A stretch of 18,856 nucleotides of DNA from an uncultured Prevotella sp. (lineage in GTDB: Bacteria > Bacteroidota > Bacteroidia > Bacteroidales > Bacteroidaceae): positions 1 to 18,856 of the forward strand of contig USSA01000042.1 in NCBI GenBank assembly GCA_900557255.1, in the 5' to 3' direction. Shown piece by piece: positions 14,761-18,856 of this stretch. The position numbers and the translations under genes are program-made. Under the pieces are notes generated by a model. The model was given only the letters and a program-made list of their open reading frames with translations. It had not been told where the DNA came from and did not search any database. Position 1 is the stretch's first letter. Each line of letters begins with the position of its first letter.

Positions 14761-16950
14761 TTAGCGGATGAACAGGAGTTCACGATACTTAGGCAAGGTC
14801 CAGAGCTCATCGGCTACAGCCAACTCCAACTTGTCAATCTGATAACGGATCTCCTCCATCTTTGGAGCTACCGTGTCATGATAAGCTATCGCCTTATCGT
14901 GCTCATTCTCAATCTTGTTGGCAACCTTGCGGGCATTTACCAACTCCTCAACACCTGTCTCGATGATCTGAGTGCGCTCAGCAATCTTCTTGATAATCTT
15001 GATGTTGCGGGCTGTCAACTTCTTGCCTTCCTCGTCGCCGAAGATATCAATCATGTTCTCCACATTCTTAGCCAACTGGCTCTGATAGTGAGTAGCTACT
15101 GGGATGATGTGGTTCATGCTCAAGTCGCCCATTACACGAGCCTCAATCTGAATCTTCTTGGTGTAGGTCTCCCATTTCACCTCGTTACGAGCTTCCAACT
15201 CGTTCTTCTTCATGACACCCATATCCTCGAACATCTTGATAGTGGCAGGGTCGAGATAACGCTCGAAAATCTTAGGACAGCTCTTCTCGCAGTCCAGACC
15301 ACGCTTAGCTGCTTCCTCTACCCACTCATCTGAGTAACCATTGCCGTCGAAACGGATTGGCTTGCAGGTCTTCAAATCCTGACGAACGATGTCGATGATG
15401 GCAGATGTCTTATCCTCACCCTTGGCAATCAACTCATCCACACGCTTCTTGAAGTCGGTCAAAGCCTCGGCTACAGCTGTGTTCAATACAATCATTGCTG
15501 ATGCACAGTTAGCCTCAGAACCTACGGCACGGAACTCGAAACGGTTACCGGTGAAGGCGAATGGTGATGTACGGTTACGGTCGGTGTTATCAATCATCAA
15601 CTCTGGAATTTCAGGGATATCCAACTTCATGCCCTGCTTGCCAGCTACGGTGAAGAGATCCTTCTTGTCGGCTTTCTCAATGTGCTCGAGAAGGTCGGTC
15701 AGCTGCTTGCCGAGGAATGAAGAGATGATTGCTGGAGGTGCCTCGTTGGCGCCCAGACGATGCGCATTGGTTGCACTCATGATAGAAGCTTTAAGCAAAC
15801 CGTTGTGCTTGTATACACCCATCAAAGTCTCTGTGATGAAGACTACGAAACGGAGGTTGTCCTCTGGTGTCTTGCCAGGACCATGAAGCAGAATGCCTGT
15901 ATCTGTAGCGAGACTCCAGTTGTTGTGCTTACCGGAACCGTTGATGCCTGCGAATGGCTTCTCATGGAGAAGTACGCGGAAACCGTGATGGCGAGCAACC
16001 TTCTTCATCAAGCTCATCAGGAGCATATTGTGGTCAACGGCAAGGTTGGTCTCCTCGAAGATAGGTGCCAACTCAAACTGGTTTGGTGCAACCTCGTTGT
16101 GACGTGTCTTGCAAGGAATACCGAGTTCAAGAGCCTGGATTTCCAAATCCTTCATGAATGCCTGAACACGCTCTGGGATGGCTCCGAAGTAATGGTCGTC
16201 CATCTGCTGGTTCTTGGCAGAATCATGACCCATCAGCGTGCGGCCTGTCAGCATCAGGTCAGGACGTGCAGCATACAAGCTTTCATCTACCAGGAAGTAC
16301 TCCTGCTCCCAACCGAGATTGGAAATAACTTTCTTGACATCAGGGTTGAAGTAGTGGCAAACCTCTGTAGCTGCTACGTTTACAGCGTGCAATGCACGAA
16401 GCAATGGAGCTTTATAGTCGAGAGCCTCACCTGTATAAGAGATGAAGACGGTAGGGATACAGAGTGTATCGTCGATGATGAATACAGGAGATGTTGGATC
16501 CCATGCAGAATAACCGCGGGCCTCGAAGGTTGAGCGGATACCGCCAGATGGGAAAGATGAAGCATCAGGCTCCTGCTGAACGAGCAACTTACCTGAAAAT
16601 TCCTCGATCATACCACCCTTGCCATCGTGCTCGATGAAGGCATCGTGCTTTTCTGCAGTACCTTCTGTCAATGGCTGAAACCAGTGAGTGTAGTGGGTTA
16701 CTCCATTCTCGTCAGCCCACTGCTTGATGCCTTTGGCTACGGCGTTGGCGATGTTACGGTCGAGACGTGCTCCGTTGTCGATGACATCTACCAGTTTCTC
16801 ATAGACATCTGCAGGGAGATACTTGTACATCTTCTGTCGGTTGAATACCTTCTTTCCGAAGAATTCACTTGGTCGCTCGCTAGGAGCGGTTACCTCAACA
16901 GGCTTTCTCTTGGAAGCCTCTGAAACAGCTTCAAATCTTAAGTTGCTCAT
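14761..16950 (-). CDS. glnN: Glutamine synthetase type III
   Basis: This cytoplasmic enzyme makes glutamine from glutamate, ammonia and ATP and is the main ammonia-assimilation enzyme in Bacteroidota. The 729-residue length is that of GSIII, far longer than GSI. Family segments are visible: FFGKKVFNRQKMYKYL (30-45), the metal/glutamate-binding region NLGWEQEYFLVD (211-222), HNEVAPNQFELAP (284-296), and KPFAGINGSGKHNNWS (331-346) in the ATP/glutamate site. The C-terminal part is helical. It lies downstream of dapL on the same strand, separated by a 173-bp spacer that is mostly an inverted repeat. I find no consensus promoter in that spacer, though a promoter of another type is likely for a nitrogen gene. 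Confidence 0.96.
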   Translation of the reverse strand: MSNLRFEAVSEASKRKPVEVTAPSERPSEFFGKKVFNRQKMYKYLPADVYEKLVDVIDNGARLDRNIANAVAKGIKQWADENGVTHYTHWFQPLTEGTAEKHDAFIEHDGKGGMIEEFSGKLLVQQEPDASSFPSGGIRSTFEARGYSAWDPTSPVFIIDDTLCIPTVFISYTGEALDYKAPLLRALHAVNVAATEVCHYFNPDVKKVISNLGWEQEYFLVDESLYAARPDLMLTGRTLMGHDSAKNQQMDDHYFGAIPERVQAFMKDLEIQALELGIPCKTRHNEVAPNQFELAPIFEETNLAVDHNMLLMSLMKKVARHHGFRVLLHEKPFAGINGSGKHNNWSLATDTGILLHGPGKTPEDNLRFVVFITETLMGVYKHNGLLKASIMSATNAHRLGANEAPPAIISSFLGKQLTDLLEHIEKADKKDLFTVAGKQGMKLDIPEIPELMIDNTDRNRTSPFAFTGNRFEFRAVGSEANCASAMIVLNTAVAEALTDFKKRVDELIAKGEDKTSAIIDIVRQDLKTCKPIRFDGNGYSDEWVEEAAKRGLDCEKSCPKIFERYLDPATIKMFEDMGVMKKNELEARNEVKWETYTKKIQIEARVMGDLSMNHIIPVATHYQSQLAKNVENMIDIFGDEEGKKLTARNIKIIKKIAERTQIIETGVEELVNARKVANKIENEHDKAIAYHDTVAPKMEEIRYQIDKLELAVADELWTLPKYRELLFIR

Positions 16951-16967
16951 ACCTTATATAATTTTTA

Positions 16968-17118
16968 GTGAAGAGTGAAGAACGAAGAGTGATGAATTCA
17001 TTTGCTTCTCTCTTGTTCTTTTCTTCGTTTTACATATTTTTTTTATCTTTATGTGAGTCACGAGAGATTCAAGCAAGAAAGCTATAGAATTCTTCACTCT
17101 TCACTCTTCGTTCTTCAC
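16968..17118. repeat. Inverted heptamer-repeat element between dapL and glnN
   Basis: Two 32-nt arms (16968-16999 and 17087-17118) are inverted copies. Each holds four 7-bp units of the GTGAAGA type, including one ACGAAGA variant, and ends inward in GAATTC. Aligned end to end they differ at 5 of 32 positions, because the variant unit sits in second place in one arm and third in the other, plus one substitution. The centre adds a pairing of TTGCTTCTCTC (17002-17012) with GAGAG and AAGCAA (17062-17076, 4-nt bulge). The right arm is 5 nt from the dapL stop; the left arm is 17 nt from the glnN start. I see no target-site duplication and no coding capacity. Confidence 0.75.
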
Positions 17119-17123
17119 TTCAT

Positions 17124-18356
17124 TTATTTTCCCAGCCATTTGGCTATTCTCTCCATGGCTTCCTTGCAGTCCTCATGCTCGCCGAAGGCGGTGAGGCGGA
17201 TGTAACCTTCGCCCGATGGACCGAAGCCGACACCTGGAGTGCAGACTACGCTGGCACCATAAAGCATCTCTTCGAAGAATTTCCAGCTAGGTGTATTGTT
17301 TGGCGTCTTCACCCAGAGATAAGGTGCATTCTCGCCGCCATATACTCTCAAGCCGAGTTTCTGGAGTTCTGCTCTCATGAAGTGGGCATTCTCCATATAG
17401 TAATTGATGGTTGCCTTCACCTGTTCCTTACCCTCAGGGGTGTAGATGGCTTCGGCAGCACGCTGGCTGATATAGCTTGTACCATTAAACTTGGTGCACT
17501 GGCGGCGGTCCCAGATAGGATTCAATGCCACTTCCTCACCTGCCAATGTCTTTGCCTTCAACTCTTTAGGAACGATGGTGTAACCACAACGCACACCGGT
17601 GAATCCGGCAGTCTTCGAATAACTGTGGAATTCTATCGCTACCTTTCTGGCTCCACGAATCTCGTAGATAGAATGAGGAATTTCCGGGTCAGTGATATAT
17701 GCCTCGTAGGCTGCATCATAGAGGATGATGCTTTCGTTCTTGATAGCGTAATTTACCCATTTTCTGAGTTCCTCTTTTGAGATAACCGTACCCGTAGGGT
17801 TGTTTGGATAACAGAGATAAATCATGTCCACACGGTGGTCTGGAATCTGAGGGATGAAGTCGTCGCTCTCATCACAAGGCATGTAGGTTACATTGCTCCA
17901 CTTGCCGTTCTCGAAGATTCCCGCTCTACCTATCATCACGTTAGAGTCTATATAAACCGGATAAATCGGGTCGGTGACGCCGATGTTGTTATCCCATCTC
18001 AAAATCTCCTGGATATTTCCTGTATCACTCTTGGCTCCATCGTTTACGAATACCTCGTTGGCGTCGAGATGAATGCCACGTGGCAGAAAGTCGTTCTTGA
18101 TGATAGCCTCGCGGAGGAAGTCGTAGCCTCGCTCCGGACCGTAGCCTCTGAAGGAAGCCTGCTCAGCCATCTCGTCTACAGCCTTGTGCATCGCCTTAAT
18201 GACGGCAGGGCAGAGAGGCTGGGTTACGTCACCGATGCCCAGACTGATTACACGCTGCTTTGGATGTGCAATCTTGTAGGCGTTCACCTTCTTTGCAATG
18301 TCGGCAAACAAGTAGTTGTTGGCCAACTTCAGGAAATGTTCATTAACTAATGCCAT
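17124..18356 (-). CDS. dapL: LL-diaminopimelate aminotransferase
   Basis: This PLP enzyme converts tetrahydrodipicolinate directly to LL-diaminopimelate, bypassing the succinylase and acetylase routes to lysine and meso-DAP. The 410-residue length fits the family. Class I/II aminotransferase landmarks are visible: YPNNPTGT (183-190), the PLP phenol-binding Asp and Tyr in YDAAY (D214, Y217), and the Schiff-base lysine in FHSYSKTAGFTGVRCGY (K248). The N-terminus (NEHFLKLANNYLFADIAKKV) and RGYGPERGYDFLREAI are typical of DapL. Neighbouring dapF encodes the next enzyme, supporting the assignment. A Shine-Dalgarno GGAG lies at 18369-18366, 9 nt before the ATG, unusual among the genes here. A small palindrome, GGTC/GACC (18380-18393), lies just upstream. 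Confidence 0.96.
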   Translation of the reverse strand: MALVNEHFLKLANNYLFADIAKKVNAYKIAHPKQRVISLGIGDVTQPLCPAVIKAMHKAVDEMAEQASFRGYGPERGYDFLREAIIKNDFLPRGIHLDANEVFVNDGAKSDTGNIQEILRWDNNIGVTDPIYPVYIDSNVMIGRAGIFENGKWSNVTYMPCDESDDFIPQIPDHRVDMIYLCYPNNPTGTVISKEELRKWVNYAIKNESIILYDAAYEAYITDPEIPHSIYEIRGARKVAIEFHSYSKTAGFTGVRCGYTIVPKELKAKTLAGEEVALNPIWDRRQCTKFNGTSYISQRAAEAIYTPEGKEQVKATINYYMENAHFMRAELQKLGLRVYGGENAPYLWVKTPNNTPSWKFFEEMLYGASVVCTPGVGFGPSGEGYIRLTAFGEHEDCKEAMERIAKWLGK

Positions 18357-18428
18357 ATTTTGTTTCTCCTTTTATTTACGGTCATTATCGACCATTTGTT
18401 ATTTAAGTTTGCGTTCTTTCTAATTTTA

Positions 18429-18504
18429 ATGTTGAGTGTTGAATGTTGAATGTTGACTTGGTGGGTGCAGCTAAATTCAACATTCAACATTCCACATTCA
18501 ACAC
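18429..18504. repeat. Inverted heptamer-repeat pair overlapping the dapF stop codon
   Basis: The left arm, four units of the ATGTTGA type (18429-18456), and the right arm, four units of the complementary TCAACAT type (18477-18504), are each exactly 28 nt, with a 20-nt loop. Each arm contains one GTGTTGA-type unit, but in different places. The right arm runs into the dapF coding sequence: the outermost unit supplies the end of the last codons and the TGA stop (18500-18498). On the minus-strand RNA this would be a long imperfect hairpin, with no U run of terminator type. Confidence 0.8.
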
Positions 18505-18856
18505 TCCAACTGGATTTCTCCTTCGAATGAGAAGGCTGCAGGTCCCGTCATGTAGACATGATCATCAGCCTCGCGATATTCTATTTCCAGCGTTCCGCCA
18601 TCCATCACGATACTGCTTTTTCTGCCAGTACGCTTGGTAAGGACTGCGGCTACGGCTGTGGCACAGGCTCCTGTTCCGCAAGCCATTGTTATTCCGCTTC
18701 CCCTTTCCCAAACTCGTGTCCTTATGACGTCTGTGTCAGTTACTTGTGCAAATTCTATGTTGCATCTCTGGGGAAATGCCTTGTCTCTTTCCAGGATTTT
18801 ACCATAGTGGGCGATGTCGATGGTGTCGATGTCATCCACGAAGGTAACGAAATGCG
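18498..18856 (-). CDS. dapF: Diaminopimelate epimerase, C-terminal part (cut by window edge)
   Basis: It converts LL-DAP to meso-DAP for lysine and peptidoglycan. The frame is open to the window edge, reading [20 protein letters not shown] onward, which continues the family's GNPH segment. The acid/base cysteine is in [10 protein letters not shown], and the preceding RVWERGSG corresponds to the family's ERG motif. The N-terminal half with the first catalytic cysteine lies outside the window. The last residues are IQLEC, with the stop made from a heptamer repeat unit. It is transcribed toward dapL, which follows after 141 bp. Confidence 0.93.
   Translation of the reverse strand, partial: HFVTFVDDIDTIDIAHYGKILERDKAFPQRCNIEFAQVTDTDVIRTRVWERGSGITMACGTGACATAVAAVLTKRTGRKSSIVMDGGTLEIEYREADDHVYMTGPAAFSFEGEIQLEC

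Noticed and set aside
15760..16533. 257-codon open frame on the plus strand inside glnN
   Set aside because: Antisense shadow of a strongly conserved gene; its protein shows no domain-like pattern.
16968..17118. Possible CRISPR-like repeats in the heptamer arrays
   Set aside because: Units are 7 bp, contiguous and without spacers; there are no cas genes nearby.
16968..17118. Insertion sequence remnant
   Set aside because: There are inverted arms but no transposase fragment and no visible target-site duplication; described instead as a repeat element of unknown origin.
18380..18393. GGTC/GACC palindrome upstream of dapL as an operator
   Set aside because: Only 4 bp per arm and no consensus promoter beside it; noted in the dapL entry but not called separately.

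Overview
The window looks like a chromosomal stretch of a Prevotella/Segatella-type member of the Bacteroidota. The signs are Bacteroidota promoters (TTG, 20 nt, TAnnTTTG) before several genes, mostly no Shine-Dalgarno sequences, a type III glutamine synthetase, the LL-diaminopimelate aminotransferase route to lysine, and secreted proteins with a short 'IYNLAGQRV...GVVIKNGKKYV'-type tail that I associate from memory with Prevotella. The genus is an inference. I saw no tRNA, rRNA, CRISPR array, insertion sequence or phage gene.

Layout. Left edge: the first 26 codons of nadB on the minus strand, divergent from a plus-strand cluster of a small membrane protein, a PBP4-type D-Ala-D-Ala carboxypeptidase (dacB), a YbdG-like MscS channel and mutY. 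The cluster ends at a 16-bp-stem bidirectional terminator facing a secreted endonuclease I (minus). That nuclease is divergent from a large secreted Ig-like protein (plus), which is followed by an easily missed 55-codon ORF at 7925-8092 and another bidirectional terminator. Next come rubrerythrin and an NhaC-type antiporter (both minus). A plus-strand run follows: SIMPL-domain protein, thioredoxin-like lipoprotein, enolase and ZIP metal transporter. The right side is minus-strand: dapF (cut by the right edge), dapL and glnN, linking diaminopimelate/lysine synthesis with ammonia assimilation.

Themes. Envelope and peptidoglycan functions (dacB, the channel, dapL, dapF) and stress or repair functions (mutY, rubrerythrin, the thioredoxin lipoprotein) dominate. 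The genes are mostly ordinary housekeeping genes. The less ordinary content lies between and beside them. (1) Four intergenic arrays of 7-bp units each start at or just after a stop codon and run toward a co-oriented gene; two are inverted pairs with arms of matched length. (2) The 55-codon peptide follows the secreted Ig-like protein. (3) A nested inverted-repeat region with repeated TACCTA motifs lies just upstream of and into the enolase promoter. (4) A palindromic element lies in the rubrerythrin leader.
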